A stretch of DNA of 33,613 bases from a virus. Shown here piece by piece: positions 8,105 through 16,242 of the stretch. The notes beneath the pieces were generated by a model. It saw nothing but the letters and a program-made list of their open reading frames with translations, made no database searches and was not told the origin of the DNA. Every line of letters begins with the position of its first letter. Within the stretch, counting starts at the first letter, position 1. The position numbers and the translations under genes were made by a program. The stretch lies in the IMG/VR virus record IMGVR_UViG_3300017917_003528, positions 1 through 33,613 of that record, one strand, 5' to 3'.

Positions 8105-9316
8105 TTAAAAAGCAGCAATCTGTGCTGCTGTAGTTTGTACGGTTGCTACGTTCTTTAATCTTTCACCTATACTACCGGAAACTGTTAATGTTGAGGTTAA
8201 AGTATTCCATACATCAGATGGTGATAATAAAGCCGATCCTGTTGTATTATCTACAGCTACTCCATAAGCTACAGATGCTGTATTTGGGATTATACAAGAT
8301 CCTGTTTGAGAACCATTCGCATAAGTTACTCCAAATCTAACATTTGATGCCGCTGGTGCATCTGCTACAGCAGAAGGTGATATCATTCTTGTTGGCGGTG
8401 CTATTGCACCAGGTGGTAAAGCTCCATTTGTTGTTTCGTCTCTAAATTCAATATAATTTGAAACAGAAGGAATAAGATTCATTCTTACACAAGCATAAGG
8501 AAATGTTCCATAAGAAGAACAAATAAACGGTCCTGAAAATATATTTATTGCACTGCTATTAGAAGAAATAATTGCTATATTACTTCCATTTGTTATTGTA
8601 TTACGAGAACTTTGTATTGTACCAATAATATTCATATAAGAAGAACCTAAAGAATTTATACATGTACTTATAGAAGATAAGACATTTCCTGTAATATACA
8701 TAATAAAATTTGCGGAACTATTTATTAAAACATTATTAATAGTAGTACCACCTGCTCCTGTATTATTCACTATATTTCCTGTTATATTTAAAGTACATGT
8801 TGAATTAATTTGTATAATAACTCTTAAAACTGGTGAATTGTTATCATCAATATTACCTGTTATATTTATAGTTCCATTATTATTTATTTTTAAAGCTTCA
8901 CAGCTTACTTGACCTCCAGAATATAAATTTCCTATAATATTTAAAGTACCACTACCATTAAAAGCAATAACACCACCTACTGTAGCACTAGTTCCTCCAA
9001 CAAGTCCACCATATAAATTTCCAATTATTGATGATGATTGGCTTGAACTTAAAGAAAAAGTTATTAATTGAACATTAGATCCATTATAAAAACCATTTGT
9101 TGCGGTTGTAGTAGTTCCATTATTAAGAGTAAATCCTCCCCCAACAACCGCAGGAGATTGAGCACTGTTTCTAAGACTAGTAACAGTAACATTTTGATCT
9201 ATAGCAACTGTGAATCCATTTGCATAAACATCATCAGATGATGTAGGTAAAGTCCCTCCATTCCATATTGAAGAACTTGACCAACTTCCACTATTAATTG
9301 CATATCTTACCGCCAT
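8105..9316 (-). CDS. Beta-rich adhesin, short paralogue
   Basis: 403 residues. The N-terminus (GSWSSSSIWNGGTLPTSSDD, then FTVAIDQNVTVTSL) has the W....W..G..P...D pattern that opens G8-like or right-handed beta-helix proteins of Bacteroidota. The middle consists of repeated strands of the type LNIIGN / INITGN, suggesting a solenoid. The C-terminal 80 residues (from SNVRFGVTYANGS to the end) align closely with the C-terminus of the adjacent upstream gene, so the two are tandem paralogues. Its start overlaps the stop of that gene (TAATG). Probable accessory receptor-binding protein or part of the adhesion apparatus. No hydrolase residues were identified. Confidence 0.7.
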   Translation of the reverse strand: MAVRYAINSGSWSSSSIWNGGTLPTSSDDVYANGFTVAIDQNVTVTSLRNSAQSPAVVGGGFTLNNGTTTTATNGFYNGSNVQLITFSLSSSQSSSIIGNLYGGLVGGTSATVGGVIAFNGSGTLNIIGNLYSGGQVSCEALKINNNGTINITGNIDDNNSPVLRVIIQINSTCTLNITGNIVNNTGAGGTTINNVLINSSANFIMYITGNVLSSISTCINSLGSSYMNIIGTIQSSRNTITNGSNIAIISSNSSAINIFSGPFICSSYGTFPYACVRMNLIPSVSNYIEFRDETTNGALPPGAIAPPTRMISPSAVADAPAASNVRFGVTYANGSQTGSCIIPNTASVAYGVAVDNTTGSALLSPSDVWNTLTSTLTVSGSIGERLKNVATVQTTAAQIAAF

Positions 9317-11088
9317 TATACTGATTTAAAGCTTGTTAATTGGGCTCCTGTGCTATCCACAGTAGATACATTTTTAAGTCTCGCTCCTATAGTATTAGAA
9401 CCTGTTAAATTTGGGAGTAAAACACCCCATATATCACTTACTGATAATGCTGCTGTTCCAATAGTATTATCTACTCCAATACCTAATCTAACATTTGATG
9501 CTGAAGGTACTCTCATAGTTCCTGTAAGAGAACCTGATGCATAAACTATACCATATCTTACATTACTTGGGGAAGGAGCATCTACTACTGTACTTGGTGC
9601 TACTAAGCTAGTTGCTGGAGCAGGGGCTGCTGGAGGTAAAGCTCCATTAGTTGAATTATCTCTAAACTCATAATATGAACCTGATGTTCTTCTATAATTC
9701 ATTCTTGTTATATAAAGAGGTAGAATTCCTGTGTTATACGAAATAAAAGGACCTGTTAAAATATTAATTGCTGTAGATGGTGATGAAATATAACTTGGAT
9801 ATAATCTCCCTGCAGAAATAAAACCAATATGATTTATATATCCATTATTTGTAACACAAAAAGATTGTCTTGTAGAAGAAACATTTATATCTCCTATAAT
9901 ATTACCTGTTATAGTTGCTGTACATGAGGAACCATTACTTAAACAATAAGATACTAAATCAGCCCCACCTTGTATATTACTCATACTTAAGGTTCCTGTA
10001 ATATTTAAAGTTCCTGCTGATGTATTTATAGCGTTAATACTATTTGCTATTGTATTATATACAAATATATTACCGGTGATGTTTAAAGTTCCTGTAGTTA
10101 AAGTAATTACTTGTTTTTGAGTACCAGATCCACTAACATCACCTACAATATTTACAATAGCATTTGGGTTATTAATACTTAAAGCATTTACGTTTGTAGG
10201 ATTTCCTGATAAACTAATAATATTTCCATTTATATTTAAAACTCCATTTGTTGATATACTAACAGTAGTATTAGCAGTTGCTGAGGCTCCGTTAATATTA
10301 CCATTAATAGTTAATACTCCTGTTCCTGAATGGATTAAGGTAGTGACATTTGTTGTTGTTGCTCCTATAATATTAGCATTAATTGTTGAGACACCTTGTC
10401 CTGAATAAGTCATACATGTAACATTACCTGCTGATATTCCACTTGCTCCAGTACAAGTAACAGTTACTCCTGAGTTAAGGTTAAATGTTCCTCCCGCTAC
10501 TGCTGCTAAATCACTACCTTTTTCAAATAAATTTATATCATACCATAATGTTTGTCCTGTATTTGTTTGGGTAACATTTATTCTATATTTAATATATGCT
10601 GTATTATTACCAATTAAAGGACTTGTATATGAATTTGCGGGTCCTCCTGTTACTGTATGTAAAACAATCCAACTAGCACCATCCCAACCTTCAAACGTCC
10701 AGTTTTGAGGATTTTCAGATGCTCCTGTAACCCAAGAATAGGCATTAATTATTTTAAGTCCTGTAAATTGATAAGAAATCCAACCATTAAGAGAAGTTAA
10801 TTGTCCGATAGTACCATTATTACCATCAAAAGCTTGCCATGCTGGTCTTCCTGAGTTATAACTGCTTGCTTCAACAATACCACTTGGTGTAGTATACCCT
10901 GTCATATTAGGGGTTATTTTTACTGGAGAGGCAGCAGTGTTAGTAATAGAGTCTACATTAATATTAACATCAATAGTTACAGTATAACCATTAGAAGCTG
11001 CAATATCCCCTGCTGTAGGAATAAGTCCTGCATTCCAAGTAGATGGATTACTCCAGTTACCATTAGATACTGCAACTCTTAAAGCCAT
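9316..11088 (-). CDS. Beta-rich adhesin with inserted discoidin (F5/8C-like) domain, long paralogue
   Basis: 590 residues. The N-terminus (GNWSNPSTWNAGLIPTAGD) and C-terminus (SNVRYGIVYASGSLTG to the end) match the 403-residue neighbour; the middle has the same LNITGN-type solenoid repeats. Residues about 58-192 have no counterpart there. They read as a discoidin/CBM32-like sandwich: ASSYNSGRPAWQAFDGN, GWISYQF, QNWTFEGWDGASW, YIKYRINV, ending in INLFEKG. Such domains bind sugars, so the insertion may widen the range of surface glycans bound. The start overlaps the upstream stop (TAATG). Role in host attachment is inferred from domain type and locus. Confidence 0.7.
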   Translation of the reverse strand: MALRVAVSNGNWSNPSTWNAGLIPTAGDIAASNGYTVTIDVNINVDSITNTAASPVKITPNMTGYTTPSGIVEASSYNSGRPAWQAFDGNNGTIGQLTSLNGWISYQFTGLKIINAYSWVTGASENPQNWTFEGWDGASWIVLHTVTGGPANSYTSPLIGNNTAYIKYRINVTQTNTGQTLWYDINLFEKGSDLAAVAGGTFNLNSGVTVTCTGASGISAGNVTCMTYSGQGVSTINANIIGATTTNVTTLIHSGTGVLTINGNINGASATANTTVSISTNGVLNINGNIISLSGNPTNVNALSINNPNAIVNIVGDVSGSGTQKQVITLTTGTLNITGNIFVYNTIANSINAINTSAGTLNITGTLSMSNIQGGADLVSYCLSNGSSCTATITGNIIGDINVSSTRQSFCVTNNGYINHIGFISAGRLYPSYISSPSTAINILTGPFISYNTGILPLYITRMNYRRTSGSYYEFRDNSTNGALPPAAPAPATSLVAPSTVVDAPSPSNVRYGIVYASGSLTGTMRVPSASNVRLGIGVDNTIGTAALSVSDIWGVLLPNLTGSNTIGARLKNVSTVDSTGAQLTSFKSV

Positions 11089-11378
11089 TACAATCCTTTA
11101 TCGTTAACTAATGTTTGTAAAGCAACAATTAGATTTTGAATCATGGTTTCAAAAGCAGGATCTCCTTGAGCTGTCTCAAAAATATCTAATAATGAAACTG
11201 CTTTAGCATAATCAGGTTGTTGTTCTATTTCTCCATTTTCTAAATTTCTATAAGGTGTTAATCTTAAAGCAACAGAAGCACCTTTTGGAGCTTCATAAGG
11301 AGACATAGCTAAATTAACTAAAAAATACGGGTATTCTATTCCGTCTATTACTGTTGGGTTAGTTGATGTTAGTGTCAT
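11088..11378 (-). CDS. Small conserved protein of the fibre cluster, unknown
   Basis: 96 residues from ATG at 11378 (MTLTSTNPTVIDGIEYPYF), which sits one base after the stop of the upstream gene. An alternative ATG at 11408 would add ten residues and overlap that gene by 29 bases; I prefer the shorter form. The protein has a strand-rich first half (FLVNLAMSP, VALRLTPYRNL) and a helical second half (LLDIFETAQ to LQTLVNDKGL). No catalytic motif, Cys pair or membrane segment is present. The position between fibre components, with coupling on both sides, suggests a fibre connector or assembly factor, but nothing in the sequence proves it. Confidence 0.6.
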   Translation of the reverse strand: MTLTSTNPTVIDGIEYPYFLVNLAMSPYEAPKGASVALRLTPYRNLENGEIEQQPDYAKAVSLLDIFETAQGDPAFETMIQNLIVALQTLVNDKGL

Positions 11379-11379
11379 T

Positions 11380-11628
11380 TTATATGTAATTATTTGTATA
11401 CCTGTCATTCCAACTAGATGAATTTGCTACACCTGTTGTTACTGATCCATCATTATAAACTGTTATTCTAGTTATAGTCCATACATTAGATGTTGTTAAT
11501 GAGCCTGTTAAAGCATACCCACAGTAAGAATAACTACCTGAATAATCACTAAGTTTAGTGTATATAGGTAATTGTGGTCCTACTTGACCTTGTGGTCCAG
11601 GGGTATTTACAACTATAACATTAGGCAT
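11380..11628 (-). CDS. Short fibre-related protein with collagen-like GPQGQVG
   Basis: 82 residues. Residues 10-17 read PGPQGQVG, the same short collagen-like unit found near the N-terminus of the 1043-residue fibre, after a similarly hydrophobic opening strand. The remainder is Ser/Tyr/Thr-rich (YSGSYSYCGYALTGS, WTITRITVYNDGS) and looks beta-structured. It may be a small fibre or fibre adaptor using the same triple-helix junction. It begins one base after the BppU-like gene and overlaps or abuts the next gene. The function is inferred from the shared motif and locus. Confidence 0.6.
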   Translation of the reverse strand: MPNVIVVNTPGPQGQVGPQLPIYTKLSDYSGSYSYCGYALTGSLTTSNVWTITRITVYNDGSVTTGVANSSSWNDRYTNNYI

Positions 11629-11629
11629 A

Positions 11630-12016
11630 TTAAGGAGTTGTAGTTACTTCTTTAGATAATTGTACATTACCTTGTAATAATCTTGTCACTACAGAACCTG
11701 ATTGGATCTCTAAATCATAAACACCATTTGCAAATGTTAGCAAAGATGAAGTAGCAGCTGAAATATAAATTCCAATTGATCCTGATTTAGGAGGAGTAAT
11801 TCCATTTGATCCTGAAAAATTTAAACCTGTTCCATCTGGTTGTAATGAAGAAGATAAATACAAGTATGAGGTTGTTGAACCAATAGAAGGTCTAATTTGC
11901 ATTCTTCCATTATATCCTGAAAGATCAATTGGTAGATTGTTTGAGTCCTTGTATTGAATTTCTACTTGATAAGTAGCACCTTGTTCGATTACTATATTGT
12001 ATTTTCCTGCAGCCAT
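11630..12016 (-). CDS. BppU-like baseplate/fibre adaptor
   Basis: 128 residues. The opening YNIVIEQGATYQVEIQYKDSN, followed by PIDLSGYNGRMQIR and later YDLEIQSGSVVTRLLQGNVQLSKEV, is the pattern of the N-terminal domain of BppU-type baseplate upper proteins and related fibre adaptors, a small beta sandwich that attaches receptor-binding proteins to the baseplate. Here it stands alone, so it may link the following fibre proteins to the tail. It is the first gene of the fibre cluster and has a TATTTAT element ending 11 bases before its ATG. No other function is evident. Confidence 0.6.
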   Translation of the reverse strand: MAAGKYNIVIEQGATYQVEIQYKDSNNLPIDLSGYNGRMQIRPSIGSTTSYLYLSSSLQPDGTGLNFSGSNGITPPKSGSIGIYISAATSSLLTFANGVYDLEIQSGSVVTRLLQGNVQLSKEVTTTP

Positions 12017-12027
12017 AAAATTTTATT

Positions 12028-12034
12028 ATAAATA
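12028..12034 (-). promoter_or_regulatory. TATTTAT element before the fibre cluster
   Basis: Minus-strand TAATATTTATAATAAAATTTT-ATG; the core ends 11 bases before the ATG at 12016. Here the leading TAA is not the upstream stop, which lies at 12054. Confidence 0.5.
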
Positions 12035-12053
12035 TTAAAGTTGCTAAAAAATG

Positions 12054-12743
12054 TTAATCTCTATACGCAGCAAATACTTTTAATACAGGTTCTACTATTT
12101 CATGTCTATGGTTTTTCTCTAAAGCAATTACTTTAACTCTTGGTACTTCAATTTCTAATTTTAAAAAGAAATCAAAACCCGAGTCTTTTTTATTTTTTAA
12201 ATCACATTGAGACATATCACCACAAAATATCATTTTAGAATTTCTACCTAAACGACCAATCATCAATTCTGTTTGTTTCATTGATGCGTTTTGTGCCTCA
12301 TCAATCAAAACATAACAATTTGAGAATGTATTACCACGTAAAAAACCGAATGGTGCTACTAAAACTTGACCCTCATTAACTAATTTTTCTGATTTTTCCT
12401 TACCTACTAATTCATGCATTATATTATAGATAGGAGCAGTTAAATAAGCTAATTTATCATCTACTCCTCCAGGTAAATGTCCGATGTCTTCACCGGCAGT
12501 TACATATGGACGAGCAATTATAATTTTTTCAATTTCTCTTTTAAATAATTGATCTAAAGCCACTTGTAGAGCTGTTGCTGTTTTACCAGATCCTGCTTTG
12601 CCTTTTAGCGCTACGATGTCATTATTTAAAATGTCTTCTTTAGCTCTTTTTTGTTCTTCATTCAGAGTAATTCCGAATTTGATTGGGTTTTTTGGTATTC
12701 TTTTATTTTTAAATACCTCATCCTCGAAATGGTTTGATGCCAT
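12054..12743 (-). CDS. phoH: PhoH-like P-loop ATPase
   Basis: 229 residues, the usual length of a phage PhoH. Walker A is GKAGSGKT at 48-55, Walker B is VLIDEAQ at 145-151, and a sensor-type FCGDMSQCDL lies at 173-182, with NHRH near 211-214. The family is a cytosolic ATPase related to the helicase-like RNA-binding PhoH proteins. In phages its role is unsettled (phosphate response and RNA metabolism have both been proposed). It follows the PS decarboxylase gene by six bases, so it belongs to the auxiliary block 14383-12054. The start codon has an A-rich leader (AAATAAAAAAAC) and no Shine-Dalgarno. Confidence 0.92.
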   Translation of the reverse strand: MASNHFEDEVFKNKRIPKNPIKFGITLNEEQKRAKEDILNNDIVALKGKAGSGKTATALQVALDQLFKREIEKIIIARPYVTAGEDIGHLPGGVDDKLAYLTAPIYNIMHELVGKEKSEKLVNEGQVLVAPFGFLRGNTFSNCYVLIDEAQNASMKQTELMIGRLGRNSKMIFCGDMSQCDLKNKKDSGFDFFLKLEIEVPRVKVIALEKNHRHEIVEPVLKVFAAYRD

Positions 12744-12749
12744 GTTTTT

Positions 12750-13469
12750 TTATTTAAAGTTGATTTTTACTAGTTTGTCTAAGCCAGCATTGATATGCAT
12801 AGCATCGTCAAGGCAAAGTTCAAAATCGAATCTATCATCCAAAGGAAGTACTAGATCGACTTGACTTCCCCAACGTATTAAAGAAAATCTCTCATTTTGA
12901 GCGAAAATATCATTTTGGTGGTTTGTAAAAGGAGCAATTACATTTACGTCCTCATCAGCAATCTGAATTAGATAATATTTGTAATCTAATGAAGGAACGT
13001 AAACTTGATTCCACATACGCTCATTATATTTAAGATACTCCATATTATTAGGATTAATAACTTTATTTAGGATATCTTTTTCTACAGCCAACATTGGTTT
13101 ATTAGTTGACTGTATCGCGTCTAGTGGTTTATATTTAAGTATACCTCCATAAGGTATGCGATTTATATGAACATCGTAGAACGACATGAATATACCAATG
13201 ACTAATGAAGGGGTATTGTATTCATCATCGCCTACGACATCTTGTAATGTATAGTTTATCCCTTTGATTTCAACTACTGGTTCAGTAGGATCTTTGATAA
13301 ACTTTTGATATAAAATAGTACCATCAGCAGGTGAATAAAAATGCTCATGGTCTATAAAATTAGGTCTAATTGGGTCTCTAAAGAAAAAAGTATTAGATAA
13401 CTCGCCTACAGGCATTTTTTGAAGTTGTTTAACTTCAGTACTTAACCATTCTTTTAATGTTTGTGCCAT
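12750..13469 (-). CDS. psd: Phosphatidylserine decarboxylase proenzyme
   Basis: 239 residues, about the length of the short (PSD-A/archaetidylserine-type) family. Phosphatidylserine decarboxylase converts phosphatidylserine to phosphatidylethanolamine using a pyruvoyl group formed by self-cleavage at a Gly-Ser bond. The expected residues are present: FYSPADGTI with D49, MSFYDVHINRIPYGG with H101, and IRWGSQVDLVLP with G201-S202, where the short family usually has FGSRVD. The D-H-S set and the cleavage site are therefore intact. There is no N-terminal membrane anchor. Its ATG overlaps the stop of the guanidino-enzyme gene (TAATG) and PhoH follows six bases later. In a phage it probably alters the lipid composition of the infected cell; this role is inferred. 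Confidence 0.88.
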   Translation of the reverse strand: MAQTLKEWLSTEVKQLQKMPVGELSNTFFFRDPIRPNFIDHEHFYSPADGTILYQKFIKDPTEPVVEIKGINYTLQDVVGDDEYNTPSLVIGIFMSFYDVHINRIPYGGILKYKPLDAIQSTNKPMLAVEKDILNKVINPNNMEYLKYNERMWNQVYVPSLDYKYYLIQIADEDVNVIAPFTNHQNDIFAQNERFSLIRWGSQVDLVLPLDDRFDFELCLDDAMHINAGLDKLVKINFK

Positions 13470-14383
13470 TATAGTAATGTTTTACTGTGATCAACTCTAT
13501 TTAAATGCATTACCATACAAGACAACATAGCACCTGATTTCATGTATTCTGATAGATTAAAAATAACAGGTTCCATACCTGCATCAGAACAAATTCTTTC
13601 TAATGTTTCTAGTTTATGTTTTTCACCCTCATAATATTCGTGTGATTTTTTCAATTCAGAAATATTAGAGGCACATAAAACCATGTTACCATATCTAACA
13701 GAATTAGTTAATCCACCTAAAGCATCTTCAACATCAATATCAATAATTTCAGTTTCTTTTTCTATTAACTTAAGTTCTTCAGGGTCAAATAACTCTGTGC
13801 AAACCAATGTTTGTTCTGTGTTTAAAGCGAATATAGAGCAATCTAAATGGTAAAGATACTCATCAACCATAGCAACTTTAATAATATCCATGTTATATTG
13901 TTCTTCCATCCACTCATAAGTTTTGATATTAGAACGAATACCGTAACCACCAATATATTTGTTACCGTAAAGATATTTCAAATCAGCCTCTCCTTCCCAT
14001 TTGTATGGAGAAATAGCTGTTTTATAACCCATTTGTTGAAAGAATTTTTCACCAACCAATTCCTCACCTTTTCTAGGATCAGAACTAAAATTAGATAAAA
14101 TAATATGATTTTCGTTTTTAATATGAGGTAATTGAATACCTAAATTAGCTACATAAACCTGGTCTTGAAAATTACCTTCAGCAGGTAATAAATAAACTAA
14201 AGATCCACCAGCCATAAACTGATATAAATCCATAAATTGTTTATAGGCTTTAGGTTTGTTAACCATTAATTCCTCATCAGTTAACTCTTGCATCCAAATA
14301 TTATTTGGGTCAGAAGTTGATAAGGTAAAGGGAAAATTCATTACATAACTTTGAATTGGTAACTGACTTGGTGTTTCTTTCAT
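13469..14383 (-). CDS. Guanidino-group modifying enzyme (DDAH/amidinotransferase/arginine deiminase superfamily)
   Basis: 304 residues. The superfamily acts on guanidino groups of arginine and its derivatives through a catalytic cysteine that forms an amidino adduct. Matching features are VMNFPFTLST at the N-terminus, QVYVANLGIQLP near 75-86, SNFSSDPRKGEE near 97-108, the acidic segment WEGEADLKYLYG at 129-140, GYGIRSN at 146-152, the His motif YLYHLDCSI with H179, and the C-terminal cysteine motif GAMLSCMVMHLNR with C289. The substrate cannot be chosen from the sequence: dimethylarginine, arginine, agmatine or a transferase reaction are all possible. It is the first gene after the capsid-gene terminator and is coupled to the PS decarboxylase gene. 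Confidence 0.8.
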   Translation of the reverse strand: MKETPSQLPIQSYVMNFPFTLSTSDPNNIWMQELTDEELMVNKPKAYKQFMDLYQFMAGGSLVYLLPAEGNFQDQVYVANLGIQLPHIKNENHIILSNFSSDPRKGEELVGEKFFQQMGYKTAISPYKWEGEADLKYLYGNKYIGGYGIRSNIKTYEWMEEQYNMDIIKVAMVDEYLYHLDCSIFALNTEQTLVCTELFDPEELKLIEKETEIIDIDVEDALGGLTNSVRYGNMVLCASNISELKKSHEYYEGEKHKLETLERICSDAGMEPVIFNLSEYMKSGAMLSCMVMHLNRVDHSKTLL

Positions 14384-14412
14384 AAAATTGTTTTTATATA
14401 ACTGTATTTACT

Positions 14413-14419
14413 ATAAATA
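14413..14419 (-). promoter_or_regulatory. TATTTAT element before the GME-PSD-PhoH block
   Basis: Minus-strand ATATATTTATAGT; the core ends 29 bases before the ATG at 14383. It sits directly after the capsid-gene terminator, as a promoter would. Confidence 0.5.
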
Positions 14420-14443
14420 TATAGTAAGTACCTAGAAATAAAG

Positions 14444-14467
14444 AGAGCCTAGAAATCTCTAGGCTCT
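14444..14467 (-). terminator. Rho-independent terminator after the major capsid gene
   Basis: Perfect 10-bp stem AGAGCCTAGA (14444-14453) with TCTAGGCTCT (14458-14467) and a 4-base loop. In minus-strand sense it is followed by CTTTATTT. This is the strongest hairpin in the window. A T-containing tract on the other side (TCTTTACTT) is weaker. Confidence 0.85.
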
Positions 14468-14499
14468 TCTTTACTTAATTATATCCTTTCTAGACTATA

Positions 14500-16215
14500 T
14501 TATAGGGTAGTTAAACCGTTAACATAGATCTTAGCGTAGAATTCAGGACGTAACATCTTCTTAGCGTAACGAGTTAATAAACCTTTACGTGGAGTGAAGG
14601 TATCAGGATCGTACACCAATGGAGTCATAATCATTGGGATATAAGGAGCAAATACAGCACCAGTCTCAAGGAATTGAGAACCTTTGTATCCTAATAAGAT
14701 TAAGTTTTCAGTCATGTATGGGTTTTTGTAAACCTTGTAACGACCGTTTACGCTACCAACTTTTTGTACACCGAAAGCGTACTCTTCTTGATGAGCATCA
14801 CCGTTGTTAGTTGAAGCAAATCCAGGGATTGACTCAAGGATAGTTGCAACTGTAGGAGAAGTTACTAAGAAGTTAGCACCACCTCTTAAAGTTAATTGGT
14901 GAATTCTGTTACTTAACTTTTGGATTTTAGTTCCTAAAGTTTGGAACCATTGTCCTTGAGTATTGTAGTAACCAGAAGATAAAGTTGAAGGAGTTGTAGA
15001 ACCAGCTGTAATTACAGTGTTGTTAATAGCTGACCAATATTCAGTACCAGCAGCAGCATCTTCAATTAACATATCTAAGATTTCAAGATCAATTTCCATT
15101 GAAATATACTCACTCATAATGTTAGTTAATTCAGCTTCAGCATCGATGTTTTGGTAAGCAGCTAAATCTTGAGCGAACTCAGGAGTCCATACAGCTTTTA
15201 ACTTTTTAGTTTTAGCAGTGATGGCTTGAGATTGCATTCTAACGTTGATTTCAGGAATTACGATAGTTGAGCTACCACCTAATGAGTTAGGAATAGAGTA
15301 AGAACCTGAATCTTCGAAATCACCTCTGTATTGGTCAGTAGTTAATTTGTTGTAGAAAGTAGTTACAACAGTGTTAGCACCGATACCTACGAAGTTAGCA
15401 GCACCTGTGAAGAAGAAGCTAATTGAGTTACCAGTGTAGTTGTAAGTAGTGAATTGAGGTAATAAACTTGCACTAGTAAAGATAGTACCAGATACAGGGA
15501 TGAAACCTCTTACAGCATCAGCATCAAAGTTAGCTAAAGCAGTAGATGCAGTTGGGATAGTTAATTTGTAGATCTGACCAGCAGCAAATGAAGCTGAGAA
15601 AGCAGAATCAAAGTTAACTTCAGCCCAAGAAGCAGAAACTAAAGAACCAGTACCAGAAGCGTAAGCAGAAGGACCAGCTTGAGTAGCTGAAGATGATAAC
15701 GCGGTTGAAGCTGAGAATTGGTTAGTTGAGTAAGTGTATTTGTTAGCTGGGTTGTATAAACCACCGTTAGTACCAGTTGTAGAGAATGGGAACTGACCAG
15801 AAGCGTTTCTATCACCATATAAAGATTGACCAGTAGTGAATGGGTTCTTTGTGCTACCATATTGGAAGTCTAAGAAGAACACTAGACCTGAAGGCATGTT
15901 CATTGGTTGAACTGAAACGAATTCTTTAGCTACGATAGTTCCGAATACTTTACGAACTAATGGTAAAGCGATACCAGCCCAGTTTTCACCTTGGGTACCG
16001 TTAGTGAAGTAAGAGTTAGTTGAAATTTGGTTAACCTCTGTTACTAACTGTTTTGCTTGGTTTTCTAACAAGATTGACATGTTGTTTTTATCAATCTCGC
16101 CTAAACCTTCTAATAAGCCAGTTTTAGCCCATTTTCCGGCTAATCTAGCTGCGTCGCTTTGTAGGCTCTTCCAAGATCCTGCAGCGCTTTCTAAAAGTTG
16201 TTGTACTTGTGACAT
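14500..16215 (-). CDS. 23: Major capsid protein, gp23-like
   Basis: 571 residues; T4 gp23 has 521. The N-terminal 70 residues are helical and charged as in the gp23 propeptide (SLQSDAARLAGKWAKTGLLEG). The mature part contains FVSVQPMNMPSGLVFFLDFQYG near 120-140 and the family-typical end DPDTFTPRKGLLTRYAKKMLRPEFYAKIYV. In T4, gp21 removes the first 65 residues after a Glu; here LLE9|S, LLE35|G and LLE51|N are possible cut sites and the real one cannot be chosen. A Ser/Gly/Ala-rich insertion at about 170-290 probably forms a surface domain. The gene has an A-rich leader, a terminator behind it, and visibly higher G+C than its neighbours, fitting strong expression. Confidence 0.93.
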   Translation of the reverse strand: MSQVQQLLESAAGSWKSLQSDAARLAGKWAKTGLLEGLGEIDKNNMSILLENQAKQLVTEVNQISTNSYFTNGTQGENWAGIALPLVRKVFGTIVAKEFVSVQPMNMPSGLVFFLDFQYGSTKNPFTTGQSLYGDRNASGQFPFSTTGTNGGLYNPANKYTYSTNQFSASTALSSSATQAGPSAYASGTGSLVSASWAEVNFDSAFSASFAAGQIYKLTIPTASTALANFDADAVRGFIPVSGTIFTSASLLPQFTTYNYTGNSISFFFTGAANFVGIGANTVVTTFYNKLTTDQYRGDFEDSGSYSIPNSLGGSSTIVIPEINVRMQSQAITAKTKKLKAVWTPEFAQDLAAYQNIDAEAELTNIMSEYISMEIDLEILDMLIEDAAAGTEYWSAINNTVITAGSTTPSTLSSGYYNTQGQWFQTLGTKIQKLSNRIHQLTLRGGANFLVTSPTVATILESIPGFASTNNGDAHQEEYAFGVQKVGSVNGRYKVYKNPYMTENLILLGYKGSQFLETGAVFAPYIPMIMTPLVYDPDTFTPRKGLLTRYAKKMLRPEFYAKIYVNGLTTL

Positions 16216-16240
16216 TGTTTTGTTTTTGTTTTTGTTTATT
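16216..16240 (-). promoter_or_regulatory. A-rich leader with ACAAAA repeats before capsid gene
   Basis: Minus-strand AATAAACAAAAACAAAAAC, then AAAACA before the ATG at 16215. There is no Shine-Dalgarno. A-rich leaders are a known translation-initiation feature of Bacteroidota genes. The scaffold gene has a similar but shorter leader. Confidence 0.5.
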
Positions 16241-16242
16241 TT

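Noticed and set aside
13847-14098. Plus-strand open frame of 83 codons opposite the guanidino-enzyme gene.
   Set aside because: Antisense to a well-supported enzyme with conserved motifs; no independent evidence.
15639-15860. Minus-strand open frame of 73 codons in another frame inside the capsid gene.
   Set aside because: Leu/Thr-rich shadow of the Ser/Gly-rich capsid insertion; no start signal.
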